The notes: generated by a model not told the origin, from the sequence alone. Counted from the first letter of the stretch, positions 51,428 to 61,148 are shown. The stretch is DNA of 64,000 bases from JAKVAV01 sp047632755 (GCA_047632755.1 JBLIDT010000002.1:62001-126000); one strand, 5' to 3'. A program made the numbers and translations.

Positions 51428-52171
51428 ATGAGTTTCAAGGACCAAATAGACCCCAAAAGAATTCCTAAACACGTAGCCGTGATTATGGATGGCAACGGCC
51501 GTTGGGCTCAGACTCAAGGGGAATTGAGGATTTTTGGACACCTGAATGGGGTTAGTGCAGTGCGTGACACACTTTCTGCTGCGGGAGATATTGGCGTAAA
51601 ATACCTTACTCTTTATGCCTTCAGCACAGAGAATTGGGATAGACCCATTGAAGAAGTGTCAGCTCTAATGGATTTGTTGGTGCAAACCATTGTTAAAGAA
51701 ATCGATGAATTACAGGACAAAGAAGTAAGGCTTCAAGCAATTGGAGACTTAAACTTATTGCCCGACAACTGTCGAGAAACACTGGTCAAAGCCATTGAGC
51801 GGACTAAGGATAACAAAAGAATCACACTTGTTTTGGCATTGAGCTACAGTTCAAGATGGGAAATAACGAGGGCGATCAGAGCGATAAGCGAAGATGTTAA
51901 AAATGACAAACTGAGCATTGACTCGATCGATCAAGAAACCATTGATTCTTACCTTGAAACCCGCGATATTCCTGACCCTGAACTACTCATAAGAACCAGT
52001 GGGGAAAAAAGAATCAGCAACTTTTTGCTTTGGCAAATAGCGTATAGTGAGTTATACTTCACCTCAGTATTTTGGCCTGACTTTAAAAAAGAAGATTTCT
52101 TCGAAGCAATTGTAGTTTATCAAAACCGTGAAAGAAGATTTGGGAAAATCAGCGAGCAAATTTCCTTTTAG
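51428..52171 (+). CDS. uppS: Undecaprenyl diphosphate synthase (isoprenyl transferase)
   Basis: UppS builds the C55 lipid carrier for peptidoglycan and other surface glycans. The 247-residue protein has HVAVIMDGNGRWAQ (catalytic Asp), STENWDRP, and RTSGEKRISNFLLWQIAYSE near the end. A partial -7 sequence (GACCTTTG, 51406) lies 14 bases upstream. The 3' end overlaps the bamA frame by 44 bases. Confidence 0.96.
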   Translation: MSFKDQIDPKRIPKHVAVIMDGNGRWAQTQGELRIFGHLNGVSAVRDTLSAAGDIGVKYLTLYAFSTENWDRPIEEVSALMDLLVQTIVKEIDELQDKEVRLQAIGDLNLLPDNCRETLVKAIERTKDNKRITLVLALSYSSRWEITRAIRAISEDVKNDKLSIDSIDQETIDSYLETRDIPDPELLIRTSGEKRISNFLLWQIAYSELYFTSVFWPDFKKEDFFEAIVVYQNRERRFGKISEQISF

Positions 52172-54677
52172 GTTATTCATCGGCTTCATCGCCGTTGCTA
52201 TGCTATGCACTACTTCGCTTCGAGCGCAAGTAGGGTTAGGAGAGTTAGAAGTAGACTATCGGGTACCGAAAGAATTTACCGTCGGTGGTATTACTGTTTC
52301 TGGGGCAAAGAATCTCGATTCAAAAGCGATCATTCTTTTTTCGGGACTTTCTGTGGGAGAGACGATCACCATTCCAGGCGAAGAAATATCCAAGGCAATT
52401 AAAAACCTATGGAAACAAAAACTCTTCGAAAATATCCAAATCAAGGCCTCTGAGATAAAAGGAAGTGAGATTTTCCTCAACATCCAGCTGTCAGAAAGAG
52501 CTCGATTGTCTCGTTTCAAATTTGACGGGATATCCAAAGGTGAAGCCGAAACACTTCGTGAAAAGATCAACCTAATTCGTGGTACAATTGTAAACGAAAA
52601 CCTGCTCACGAACACGTCGAATATAATCAAGGATCACTATAAGGAAAAAGGGTATTTGGACGCTGCTGTTAAAATCACAGAAGTGCCAGATACATTGGTT
52701 GCGAATAGCGAGTACTTGATAATTGCCGTCGATAAAAAGGAAAAGATCAAAATTGGCAACCTCAACCTCATCGGGGTAGAAAAGCTGAGCGAAAGAAAAC
52801 TCCTCAAGTCGATGAAAAAGACGAAAGAGAAGAATTTTCTTAGTCTTTTCAAACGCTCAAAATTTAATAGGGAAGAGTACAAAAGCGACCTCAAAAACAT
52901 CATTAATGTCTACAACAAGGATGGTTACCGAAATGCCAAGGTTCTAAGGGACACGGTTTTTCGAAACCCAGACGGGACGGTGCATATCGATGTGTACATC
53001 AAAGAGGGCAATCAGTTCTACTTTGGAAATGTAGACTGGGTAGGAAACACGAAATACAGTTCGGCCAAGCTCTCTGGAATCCTTGCAATTGAAAGGGGAG
53101 AGATTTACGACCAAGAGAAGTTTGAAGGTCGTCTCTTCATGAATCCGAATGGAGGAGATGTGAGCTCCTTGTATCTGGACGATGGATACCTTGCTTTTCA
53201 AGCAATTCCAGTAGAAAAAAACGTAACGAATGATACCATTGACGTAGAAATTCGCATTTACGAGGGTCGTCAATACCGCATCAACAGAGTTATTGTAAAA
53301 GGAAATACGAAAACAAGCGATCACGTTATTAGAAGAGAGATTAAAACGAAGCCTGGAGAGCTTTTTAGTCGATCTGACATTATTCGTACCCAACGAGAAC
53401 TTGCTCAATTGGGTTATTTCGACGCTGAAGCATTCAATGTTAATCCTGTACAAAACGATCGAGACGGGACGGTTGATGTCATCTACACAGTGGCAGAAAG
53501 ACCTTCCGATCAAATTGAACTTTCAGGTGGTTGGGGTGCCGGCCGAATTGTTGGAACTTTGGGAGTTTCCCTTACCAATTTTAGTATGCGCAAGCTTTTC
53601 CAAAAAGGAGCTTGGAACCCCTTGCCTGCTGGTGATGGTCAACGCCTTTCACTTAGAGCTCAGTCCAATGGTATTTTCTTCCAGTCCTACAATATTTCTT
53701 TCACCGAGCCTTGGCTTGGAGGAAAGAAGGCAAATGCATTTACAGTGGGCTTCCAGCGCTCTGTTCAAACCAACGGAGTAACGAAACAGCAGGAAGCAAA
53801 CGGTGCCGAACGTCAGTCCCTTTACATCACTGGAGGTAACGTGAGTTTAGGAAAGAGATTGGGGTGGCCAGATGACTACTTTCAGCTACTTGTGGGTGTA
53901 AGTTACCTCTACTACGACATTAGAAATTTCAGCAGTGGCGGAGGAACTGGAATCTTTGCTTTCCAAAACGGAACCTCAAACAATCTTTCATTTACTGCTA
54001 ACATCTCGAGGAATTCCGTTTTTGATCCCATCTTCCCGCGTTGGGGCTCAAACATACGGTTCAATACGAAATTCACTCTCCCATACTCTCTTTGGGATGG
54101 CATAGATTACGATGGCGCTATCACAGAACAAACACGCTATAAATGGGCGGAGTACTACAAATGGAAGTTGACTGCCGAGTGGTTTACTGAGCTGGCTCCA
54201 AAGCTAGTTTTGATGACTCGATCGGGATTCGGTTTCTTGGGTTATTACAGCCGAGATAAAGGGATTTCACCATTTGAGCGGTTTTATTTAGGAGGAGCTG
54301 CACTAACGGGATTCGCATTGGATGGCCGTGAAATTATTGCCCTTAGAGGATATGACGATTTGAGTCTCTCCCCTCCCGAAGGAGCGAATATTGTAATGAA
54401 GCAAACCTTGGAGATTAGGTACCCACTATCCCTTAATCCTTCTGCAACTATATTTGCTCTTGGCTTCTTAGAGGCAGGGAATACATATGATGGAATTGAG
54501 AATTTCGACCCATTCAGAATCTATCGATCCACTGGGGTAGGTGTTCGGATTTTTCTTCCCATGTTTGGTCTAATGGGTCTAGATTACGGTTGGCGTTTTG
54601 ATGACGTGCCTGGCCGATCTGCAATGCCTCAGGGACAGTTTCACTTTACCATTGGCATGAATCTTGGAGAACTGTAA
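52128..54677 (+). CDS. bamA: Outer-membrane protein assembly factor BamA
   Basis: BamA is the core of the machine that inserts beta-barrels in the outer membrane. The protein has a signal region (FRLFIGFIAVAMLCTTSLRA) and five POTRA domains over about 45-440, e.g. ITVSGAKNLDSKAIILFSGL and INRVIVKGNTKTSDHVIRRE. The Omp85 barrel includes YLGGAALTGFALDGREIIALR near the key strand. The start is GTG at 52128 inside uppS, or the TTG four codons later. The protein ends NLGEL, without the terminal aromatic residue usual for barrels. Confidence 0.94.
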   Translation: MKEDLGKSASKFPFRLFIGFIAVAMLCTTSLRAQVGLGELEVDYRVPKEFTVGGITVSGAKNLDSKAIILFSGLSVGETITIPGEEISKAIKNLWKQKLFENIQIKASEIKGSEIFLNIQLSERARLSRFKFDGISKGEAETLREKINLIRGTIVNENLLTNTSNIIKDHYKEKGYLDAAVKITEVPDTLVANSEYLIIAVDKKEKIKIGNLNLIGVEKLSERKLLKSMKKTKEKNFLSLFKRSKFNREEYKSDLKNIINVYNKDGYRNAKVLRDTVFRNPDGTVHIDVYIKEGNQFYFGNVDWVGNTKYSSAKLSGILAIERGEIYDQEKFEGRLFMNPNGGDVSSLYLDDGYLAFQAIPVEKNVTNDTIDVEIRIYEGRQYRINRVIVKGNTKTSDHVIRREIKTKPGELFSRSDIIRTQRELAQLGYFDAEAFNVNPVQNDRDGTVDVIYTVAERPSDQIELSGGWGAGRIVGTLGVSLTNFSMRKLFQKGAWNPLPAGDGQRLSLRAQSNGIFFQSYNISFTEPWLGGKKANAFTVGFQRSVQTNGVTKQQEANGAERQSLYITGGNVSLGKRLGWPDDYFQLLVGVSYLYYDIRNFSSGGGTGIFAFQNGTSNNLSFTANISRNSVFDPIFPRWGSNIRFNTKFTLPYSLWDGIDYDGAITEQTRYKWAEYYKWKLTAEWFTELAPKLVLMTRSGFGFLGYYSRDKGISPFERFYLGGAALTGFALDGREIIALRGYDDLSLSPPEGANIVMKQTLEIRYPLSLNPSATIFALGFLEAGNTYDGIENFDPFRIYRSTGVGVRIFLPMFGLMGLDYGWRFDDVPGRSAMPQGQFHFTIGMNLGEL

Positions 54678-54685
54678 AAATAGTG

Positions 54686-54693
54686 TAAATTCG
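54686..54693 (+). promoter_or_regulatory. -7 box for the ompH pair
   Basis: TAAATTCG matches TAnnTTTG at 7 of 8, 29 bases before the ATG at 54723. It would allow expression apart from bamA. Confidence 0.4.
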
Positions 54694-54722
54694 TTGCCCT
54701 CTCAGTGCTTGATCATTAAGAC

Positions 54723-55340
54723 ATGAAACAAATTTCAAAAGCATTTTTCTTCATAGGAATAGTCCTTCTTTCAAGTTTGACTGTCTCCGCCCAGAGATAT
54801 GCCTACGTCGATACGGATTACATCTTGAAAAATCTCGAGTCCTATCAAGATGCCCAAAAAGAGTTGGACCGTATTTCTGGCCAATGGCAAAAGGAGATTG
54901 AGCAGCGCTATGAGGCCATCGATCGACTATACAAGGCTTATCAGGCTGAGAAGGTTCTCTTGACAGAAGATATGCGAAAGGAGCGAGAAGAGGAAATTGT
55001 GCGCCAAGAGGAGGAAGCGAAATCATGGCAGAGACAGCGTTTCGGAGTAGATGGAGATCTTTTTAGAAGAAGAGAAGAATTGATCCAACCTATACAAGAA
55101 GAAGTTTTTCAGGCCATCAAACAAGTCGCTGATGGTGGAGGTTTCTCAGTCATCTTTGACAAAGCTGGACAATCAAATATCTTATATGCCGATCCTCGCT
55201 ACGATAAGAGCGATCGGGTTTTAAGTAGACTTGGCGTAAGTGCCAATGACCGCGACGGCGATGATAGCGATCAAGACAGCGGAAGCGGATCGGATACACG
55301 CCAAGAGGAAAACAAAGGCGGAGAAGCACCCCGACGATAA
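54723..55340 (+). CDS. OmpH/Skp-family periplasmic chaperone (first copy, acidic tail)
   Basis: This 205-residue protein has a signal peptide (MKQISKAFFFIGIVLLSSLT). It opens YAYVDTDYILKNLESYQDAQ, the OmpH start, and then forms long charged helices. Skp-like proteins hold unfolded outer-membrane proteins between their helical arms. The last 40 residues form a hydrophilic Asp/Ser/Glu-rich tail (DGDDSDQDSGSGSDTRQEE) not found in the second copy. It lies downstream of bamA, its expected partner. Confidence 0.88.
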   Translation: MKQISKAFFFIGIVLLSSLTVSAQRYAYVDTDYILKNLESYQDAQKELDRISGQWQKEIEQRYEAIDRLYKAYQAEKVLLTEDMRKEREEEIVRQEEEAKSWQRQRFGVDGDLFRRREELIQPIQEEVFQAIKQVADGGGFSVIFDKAGQSNILYADPRYDKSDRVLSRLGVSANDRDGDDSDQDSGSGSDTRQEENKGGEAPRR

Positions 55341-55377
55341 TTACAAATTTTAGACATCGAGCAAACAAAACAAAGAA

Positions 55378-55872
55378 ATGAAAAAGCTAATCATTGCAGC
55401 ATTATTGGTTATTGGAGCGTCTTCTTATGCCCAAGCACAAAAATTGGGTCACGCCAACTTCGAAGAAATCGTAACACTCTTGCCAGAAAGAGCTACTGCT
55501 GAAAAAGAAATCCAAGATCTACAACAGAAGTTAGAAGGCCGTTTGAATAACATGGTAGAAACGTATCAATCGAAAGTTGCCGAGTTTGAAGCTGACACGA
55601 CTATGTCAGAAACTGTTCAGACAAGTGTTGCCAGTGAGATTCAGGATTTGCAGCGACGAATTCAAGAATTTCAGCAAACGGCATACACAGAAATTGAAAA
55701 CAAGCAAAATGATCTGATGGCCAAGATGTTTGAGAAAGTCAGAGCAGCAGCAGTTGCAGTAGGTGAAGCTGATAACTATACATACATCTTTGATGCTAGC
55801 AACGGTAGCCTTCTATTCGCAGGTGGCGAAGATGTCACTCCAAAAGTGAAGGTTCAGTTAGGTCTTCTTTAA
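55378..55872 (+). CDS. OmpH/Skp-family periplasmic chaperone (second copy)
   Basis: This 164-residue protein has a signal peptide ending AQAQ. The body begins KLGHANFEEIVTLLPERATA and forms coiled-coil helices with Gln- and Glu-rich repeats (EIQDLQQKLEGRLNNMVETY). It is 37 bases after the first copy and is followed by a terminator. Tandem ompH genes after bamA are normal in this phylum. Confidence 0.9.
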   Translation: MKKLIIAALLVIGASSYAQAQKLGHANFEEIVTLLPERATAEKEIQDLQQKLEGRLNNMVETYQSKVAEFEADTTMSETVQTSVASEIQDLQRRIQEFQQTAYTEIENKQNDLMAKMFEKVRAAAVAVGEADNYTYIFDASNGSLLFAGGEDVTPKVKVQLGLL

Positions 55873-55893
55873 GCCAAACAAAATTTTAAACAG

Positions 55894-55925
55894 AAAGGGA
55901 TGCTATCTTAGTCATCCCTTTTTTT
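55894..55925 (+). terminator. Rho-independent terminator after the ompH pair
   Basis: AAAGGGATG pairs with CATCCCTTT around a 10-base loop, followed by further T. It ends 6 bases before the murI start. Confidence 0.8.
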
Positions 55926-55930
55926 GTGCA

Positions 55931-56737
55931 ATGAAATTCGATTCTCGACCCATAGGAATATTTGATTCAGGCATTGGTGGACTCACCGTAGCCGCTGCCA
56001 TCAATGAGCTTATGCCTCATGAGCGACTCGTTTATTTCGGCGATACTGCCCATTTGCCTTACGGCGAGAAAACTGCCAAAACTATACAAGGCTATTCCGA
56101 AAGAATTACCAAATTCCTATTAGACAAGGACTGTAAATCCATTGTAATAGCTTGTAATTCAGCATCTGCGACGGCTTATGCCAATGTGAGAGAATTGACT
56201 CCCTCAGATATCCCTGTGATCAATGTGATTGACCCTACGGTGGAATATGTCGCCAGCAAATACAAACAAGGAAAAATCGGGGTAATAGGAACCAAAGCCA
56301 CGGTTAATAGCCGCAGCTACGCTAAGCGCATTCAAAAGAATAACCCCGATCTTAAAGTGTCCATGCTCGCTACTCCTCTGCTCGTATCTATGATCGAAGA
56401 AGGGTTCTTCAACAACCAGATCTCTCAGGCCATCATCAACAGTTACTTGGAAAAGAACACGCTTAAAAATATCCAAGCGCTCATTTTGGGGTGCACCCAT
56501 TTCCCACTGATCAAGTCAGAAGTCAAATCATTCTATTCCAAAACAACCGAAGTAATAGACTCATCGTCAATAGTGGCAAAGAGCTTGCAAGATGAATTGC
56601 AAAAACGAGAAATCACTTCGAGCAAGTTAGCTGGTGAACACCTTTTCTACGTTTCTGAAAAAACCAACTCATTCGAGCAAAGCACCAAGTTGTTCTTTGG
56701 CGAGAAGCTCAAATTGGTAAAGAAAAATCTCAAATGA
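55931..56737 (+). CDS. murI: Glutamate racemase
   Basis: MurI converts L- to D-glutamate for peptidoglycan. The 268-residue protein has GIFDSGIGGLTVAAA at the start. The two catalytic Cys are in IACNSASATAYANV and ILGCTHFPLIK, and GVIGTKATVNS is also present. Its stop overlaps the next start by ATGA. Confidence 0.96.
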   Translation: MKFDSRPIGIFDSGIGGLTVAAAINELMPHERLVYFGDTAHLPYGEKTAKTIQGYSERITKFLLDKDCKSIVIACNSASATAYANVRELTPSDIPVINVIDPTVEYVASKYKQGKIGVIGTKATVNSRSYAKRIQKNNPDLKVSMLATPLLVSMIEEGFFNNQISQAIINSYLEKNTLKNIQALILGCTHFPLIKSEVKSFYSKTTEVIDSSSIVAKSLQDELQKREITSSKLAGEHLFYVSEKTNSFEQSTKLFFGEKLKLVKKNLK

Positions 56738-58005
56738 AAAAACCAACGCTACTTGCTCTTTTTGTTTGTCTAATCCTATCATGCAGCCAAGCTCAAATCA
56801 CGAAGAAAGTTCTCTTTATCGGGAATAGCTACACTGCCTACAATTCGCTGCCAACGATGGTCAGTAGCATGGCAACCAGCACGGGAGACAAAATAATATT
56901 TGACTCAAACACACCTGGAGGCGCTCGATTCTTGAATCACGCCACGAATGCAACTACCCTCAACAAAATAGCTTCAGACGACTGGGATTACGTGACGCTT
57001 CAAGCGCAAAGTCAAGAAACCTCGTTTAGCGCTTCACAAAAAGAAACCGATCTGTACCCCTACGCTGAAATTCTCATAGATAGCATCCGATCAAACTATG
57101 AATGCAGTGAACCCATGTTTTACATGACTTGGGGCAGAGAAAATGGCGACGCCAATAACTGCGAGTTCATTCCGTGGGTTTGCACTTATGAGGGGATGGA
57201 CGATTCCATCAGAGCCACTTACACATATATGGCCGACGCTTACCATACGGAAATAGCCCCGACGGGAGCCGTGTGGAGGTATTTACGAGAGAACCATCCA
57301 GAAATAGATCTATACACTTCAGATAGTTCGCACCCCTCTTTGGCTGGGTCTTACGCTGCCGCTTGTGCTTTCTACACGATGATCTTTAAAAAAGATCCAA
57401 CGCTCGCAACTTGGAATTCAACTTTGCCAGAAACTGTGGCGAACACGATAAAGGAAGCGGCGAAGATTATCGTCTTCGATGAACTCGCTTCTTGGGACCA
57501 CACTTTAGTTCAGACTGTTGCCAATTTTACCGAGGAAATAAATTTGGGTGAAGTGACTTTCATCAATACCAGCGAAAACTTCGACGCGGTCTCTTGGGAG
57601 TTTGGCGATGGCAACTCCTCGACGGAACTCGATCCGACTCATACGTATGATGAAAGTGGAGATTATACCGTATTGCTGATTACTACCAAATGCGGTAAGT
57701 CGGACACCTTGTCCAAAATCTTGAGTATCGATTTAACGCTCGGAACGCAAGACGCCAGTTTTGAAGAAATGTTGATCTATCCAAATCCTGCCATTGATCA
57801 AATCAACCTACAAATGGTAGAAGCATCAAATCACGAAATCGAAGGCATTCGCATTTCAGATTTTTCAGGAAGAACGGTAGCATCTTATCCTTGGCAGGGA
57901 GCCAAGGGAACTTTTGATGTATCGCAATTGGCGTCGGGGCTTTACCTCATTCAATTGATGGGGAACGACAAAGTCTTAGGTATGGAAAAACTCGTGCTCA
58001 GATAA
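56734..58005 (+). CDS. Secreted SGNH-like hydrolase with PKD domain and T9SS type A signal
   Basis: This 423-residue protein has an N-terminal signal (MKKPTLLALFVCLILSCSQA), which could be a lipobox (ILSC) or a standard cleavage site. The hydrolase domain has VLFIGNSYTAYNSLP (nucleophile Ser), a GRENGD block, and SDSSHPSLAGSYAAACAFY (Asp/His). A PKD domain follows (ISFINTSENF-like, WEFGDGNSSTELDPTH). The tail IYPNPAIDQINLQM to MEKLVLR is a T9SS type A domain. The substrate, perhaps acetylated polysaccharide, is unknown. Confidence 0.85.
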   Translation: MKKPTLLALFVCLILSCSQAQITKKVLFIGNSYTAYNSLPTMVSSMATSTGDKIIFDSNTPGGARFLNHATNATTLNKIASDDWDYVTLQAQSQETSFSASQKETDLYPYAEILIDSIRSNYECSEPMFYMTWGRENGDANNCEFIPWVCTYEGMDDSIRATYTYMADAYHTEIAPTGAVWRYLRENHPEIDLYTSDSSHPSLAGSYAAACAFYTMIFKKDPTLATWNSTLPETVANTIKEAAKIIVFDELASWDHTLVQTVANFTEEINLGEVTFINTSENFDAVSWEFGDGNSSTELDPTHTYDESGDYTVLLITTKCGKSDTLSKILSIDLTLGTQDASFEEMLIYPNPAIDQINLQMVEASNHEIEGIRISDFSGRTVASYPWQGAKGTFDVSQLASGLYLIQLMGNDKVLGMEKLVLR

Positions 58006-58011
58006 ATCCAT

Positions 58012-58039
58012 TGATCATTCTTTATTGAAGAATTGATCA
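58012..58039. terminator. Weak bidirectional hairpin between convergent genes
   Basis: TGATCATTCTT can pair with AAGAATTGATCA with one bulged base. The hairpin overlaps the carbonic anhydrase-like stop and has no long T run, so termination is only suggested. Confidence 0.3.
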
Positions 58040-58567
58040 CTGCGTTTCAAACCACGCCTTATACTTAACATATCCCGCTGCTGTTCCTTGCGTCATTTTG
58101 AGCGCATCTTCCAAACTCAACTTCTTCACCGGCTTCGCAGGTACACCTGCCCAAATCCATCCCGATTCTACCCTTACATTTTCCAGAACCACCGCTCCTG
58201 CAGCAACAATGCTCCCTCTTTCCAAGTAGGCATTGTCCATCACGATTGCGCCCATCCCAATCAGCACATCGTCTTCGGCAGTGCAGCCATGTACAATGGC
58301 TCTATGCCCTACCGAAACACGGTTTCCCAAAACAACTTGACTCTTGCCCGTGGTGCTGTGCAGGATAGAACCATCCTGAATGTTCACCTCATTTCCCAAG
58401 ACGATCTTACCGACATCGCCGCGCAAAACCACTTGGTACCAAATGCTGCTACGTGCACCAATGTGTACTTCACCTACAATAGTGGCATTGGGTGCTAACC
58501 AAACATCATCCTCGATAAAAGGCGCCATGCCATTGACGGCATGGATGATTGGTTTATTTATCTCCAC
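58037..58567 (-). CDS. Gamma-carbonic anhydrase-like hexapeptide-repeat protein
   Basis: This 176-residue left-handed beta-helix protein has repeated hexapeptides (VWLAPNATIVGEVHIGARSS). Metal-ligand positions occur in GSILHSTTG, VGHRAIVHGC and related segments, as in the YrdA/PaaY/gamma-carbonic anhydrase group. The start is GTG at 58567, overlapping the end of the HMA-domain gene by 14 bases. Its role in the cell is not defined; context beside metal-handling genes may be incidental. Confidence 0.85.
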   Translation of the reverse strand: MEINKPIIHAVNGMAPFIEDDVWLAPNATIVGEVHIGARSSIWYQVVLRGDVGKIVLGNEVNIQDGSILHSTTGKSQVVLGNRVSVGHRAIVHGCTAEDDVLIGMGAIVMDNAYLERGSIVAAGAVVLENVRVESGWIWAGVPAKPVKKLSLEDALKMTQGTAAGYVKYKAWFETQ

Positions 58568-58895
58568 AGGCTCCAGGCATTTTGCAGCAGCCGTGTAGAT
58601 TATCGTAAGCCTCCTTCACTGGCTTTACATCATCAGCAGCATAGCCTAGTCCGGCAATGAGGTTTTTCACTTCGTCTTCGCTAAGCTTCTTGTCGTTGTA
58701 CTTGACGAAAATGGTATTCTCTGACACATCTACTGCCACTCGCTTGATGCCCTTCTCATAAGCTAAACCTTCCTCTATGGTGGTTTTGCACATGTCACAA
58801 ACGATGGACGATTTCACTGTCAACTCACCAGGCTCACAAGCCATAACTACTCCTGCCATAAAGCAGAATACTAGAATTAATTTTATCGCTTTCAT
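58554..58895 (-). CDS. Exported heavy-metal-associated (HMA) domain protein
   Basis: This 113-residue protein has a signal (MKAIKLILVFCFMAGVVMA) with Cys20, a possible lipobox. The HMA domain has the metal-binding CDMC in SSIVCDMCKTTIEEGL. The C-terminus adds a second Cys cluster, HGCCKMPGAC. HMA domains bind copper(I) and similar soft metals. Its start abuts the stop of the TonB receptor gene (58895 shared), so the two are coupled and may act in one metal pathway. Confidence 0.85.
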   Translation of the reverse strand: MKAIKLILVFCFMAGVVMACEPGELTVKSSIVCDMCKTTIEEGLAYEKGIKRVAVDVSENTIFVKYNDKKLSEDEVKNLIAGLGYAADDVKPVKEAYDNLHGCCKMPGACGDK

Positions 58896-61102
58896 TACTT
58901 AGATTGTTTTTCAAGGTTAAATCGCACTCCCAAATATACGGTGCGTCCGTTTAATGGGCCATATATCATGGTAGCATCAAAAAAGTCGCCAAAAGGGTTT
59001 TCGGCATCTACTATAGCATCCGACTGGATGAAATTACCAAGGTTTTCAGCTCCCGCGTAAACTTCAAAATTTCCTAAAGTTCGCGTGATTTGAGTATTCA
59101 TAATGAAGAAGGTCTCGCTTTCCTCTCGAGCCCTCAAGTTTTCAGGATTCATTTCCGTTCCTGGCAATCTGGAAGCTCCGTAATAATTCGTGGTGAAATC
59201 CACGTACCATTTCCTGTCTGGAGAAGTATATCCCACATTAAAGAGGGCTCGGTGCTTTGGAATCAATGGACTTTGAAGTTTTCCTTCAAGGTATTCGGTT
59301 TCCACCAATTGGTATTTGTACGAGAACTTCATCCCCAAACCTTTGAGGGGTTCCACTTGAAAATCGGCTTGCCAGCTATGAGCATATGATTCTCCATCTA
59401 GGTTGTAAAATAACAGTTGATTCGCATCAAAGTCGCGATCTATAACCAATTGATTTTGAAAAGAAGTGAAGTAATAATCAGTATTGATTACGGCCTGTCT
59501 GCCAAACAACTCAAACTTGTGCAGGAAAGACAATCCCGTATTCCAACTCTCTTCCGCTTGCGGCGTATCCAAAACCCGCACTTGGCGTGAGCTAGCCAAA
59601 AGGCCTAACTGATCGCCGAAAGCATTGGCCGATCGAAAGCCTTTACCAATCGTGGCTCGGAAGGTGGTCAATGGACGGAGGTTGTATTTGGCGTGAGCCC
59701 TCGGCGAAAATTGATTGCCAAATATATTGTGTGCATCGTATCGCGCTCCTAAAACAAGGGTAAAACGAGGCCGATCATACGTGTATTCAGCAAAAACTCC
59801 TGGCACTCTTTCTGTTCGATTAAAGGTCGAGTCGATGTAGCTTTCTTGGTAATCGTCGTACAAAAACTGACCACCAACGGTCATACTGTGATCACTGAAT
59901 TCCGAAAATTTCTGCGTAAACAAAGCGCTGATTCGAGCAGAGTTTTCTTCTCCATCATAAGGGTTGTTTCCGAAATAGGAATTGATCCGAGTATTGGAAT
60001 AGATAGAGCGAATACCCACACTGCGATCCATTCGCTTCTCGGATAAAATGCCCGCTTTGGCTATGATTTCAATTTGTTCCACATCGAGTCCAAAGCCGTA
60101 AGAATTCTCAGAACCAAAATCATCATCAAAATCGAATGACTTCTGTCCTGAAGTGCGCTCTTCTGTGGTATAAATCGCAATCACTTGCGAGCGGAACAAG
60201 TCACCCTTGTACTTCCATCGATTAAGTAATTTCAATCCTTCTCGAGTCGGCATATCCAGGAAGCCATCGCCATTTTGATCCACCTTCTGATCCTGGTAAT
60301 TTCCAGAAGCGAAAAAGGCAGTCGACCATTTATCATTGATCGGCTTTGTCCAGATGAAGTTACCCTCATAGCGACCTTGGTTGTTGCCAAACAGGTCAAA
60401 ATAAACGCTCTCGTTTCCGTCTGACGGAAGAAATTCGAGATTGATCTGACCGGTCATGCTCTCGTTTCCATTGAGAATAGTCCCAGCGCCCTTAGTGAGT
60501 TGAATCGAATTGATCCACGGCCCAGGAATCTGATCGAAGCCGAGCACATTTCCAAGACCCCGCGTAAAGGGAACTCCTTCAAAAAGGTTTTGGACGTAAA
60601 CCCCCGCAAGACCGAGCATTTGAATTTTTCGTGTTCCCGTTACCGCATCGTTCAGCACCACGTCCACAGAAGCCGTAGTCTCAAAAGTCTCAGAGAGATT
60701 GCAGCATGCAGCCTTTCGGAGAACTGCTCGATTGATGGACTCTGTATTCATTTTGGAAGCCGCAGACATGGTAAAGGCGTTCCGGTCTTCTATTATTTCT
60801 ACAGCTTGCATTTGCACGGAAGTGCTCAGCGAAATAGTTAATTTTTGATTTACTGAAGATACTTGGACGGTATCCCTATTGAAACCGACATAACTGATCA
60901 CCAACTTGGACGGAAGTTCCTTGGACAGTTCGAGTACAAAGTTTCCCGAGGCATCTGTAACAGTCCCATCGGTGGTTCCCAGCCAAACGACATTCACTCC
61001 AGGAAGGGAACTCCCAGATTCAGAGTCTGTGACTACACCCGTAATTTGGGCTGATGCGCTTAAAGCGAAGCACATCAAAAATAAGATGAGTAAATTTTTC
61101 AT
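58895..61102 (-). CDS. TonB-dependent receptor of a metal-linked family
   Basis: This 735-residue outer-membrane receptor has a signal peptide (MKNLLILFLMCFALSASAQ). A CarboxypepD-regulatory-like domain follows (about 20-95, ITGVVTDSESGSSLPGVNVV). The plug contains LRKAACCNLSETFETTASVD, with a distinctive Cys-Cys pair, and IQMLGLAGVYVQNLFEGVPF. The barrel ends YLGVRFNLEKQSK. It is followed by an HMA-domain gene and preceded by a Cys-rich small protein gene, suggesting copper or another soft metal as cargo. Confidence 0.87.
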   Translation of the reverse strand: MKNLLILFLMCFALSASAQITGVVTDSESGSSLPGVNVVWLGTTDGTVTDASGNFVLELSKELPSKLVISYVGFNRDTVQVSSVNQKLTISLSTSVQMQAVEIIEDRNAFTMSAASKMNTESINRAVLRKAACCNLSETFETTASVDVVLNDAVTGTRKIQMLGLAGVYVQNLFEGVPFTRGLGNVLGFDQIPGPWINSIQLTKGAGTILNGNESMTGQINLEFLPSDGNESVYFDLFGNNQGRYEGNFIWTKPINDKWSTAFFASGNYQDQKVDQNGDGFLDMPTREGLKLLNRWKYKGDLFRSQVIAIYTTEERTSGQKSFDFDDDFGSENSYGFGLDVEQIEIIAKAGILSEKRMDRSVGIRSIYSNTRINSYFGNNPYDGEENSARISALFTQKFSEFSDHSMTVGGQFLYDDYQESYIDSTFNRTERVPGVFAEYTYDRPRFTLVLGARYDAHNIFGNQFSPRAHAKYNLRPLTTFRATIGKGFRSANAFGDQLGLLASSRQVRVLDTPQAEESWNTGLSFLHKFELFGRQAVINTDYYFTSFQNQLVIDRDFDANQLLFYNLDGESYAHSWQADFQVEPLKGLGMKFSYKYQLVETEYLEGKLQSPLIPKHRALFNVGYTSPDRKWYVDFTTNYYGASRLPGTEMNPENLRAREESETFFIMNTQITRTLGNFEVYAGAENLGNFIQSDAIVDAENPFGDFFDATMIYGPLNGRTVYLGVRFNLEKQSK

Positions 61103-61148
61103 TTGTGAGTTTTGATGAATAATGAATCAGAATTGACCATCATCAAAA

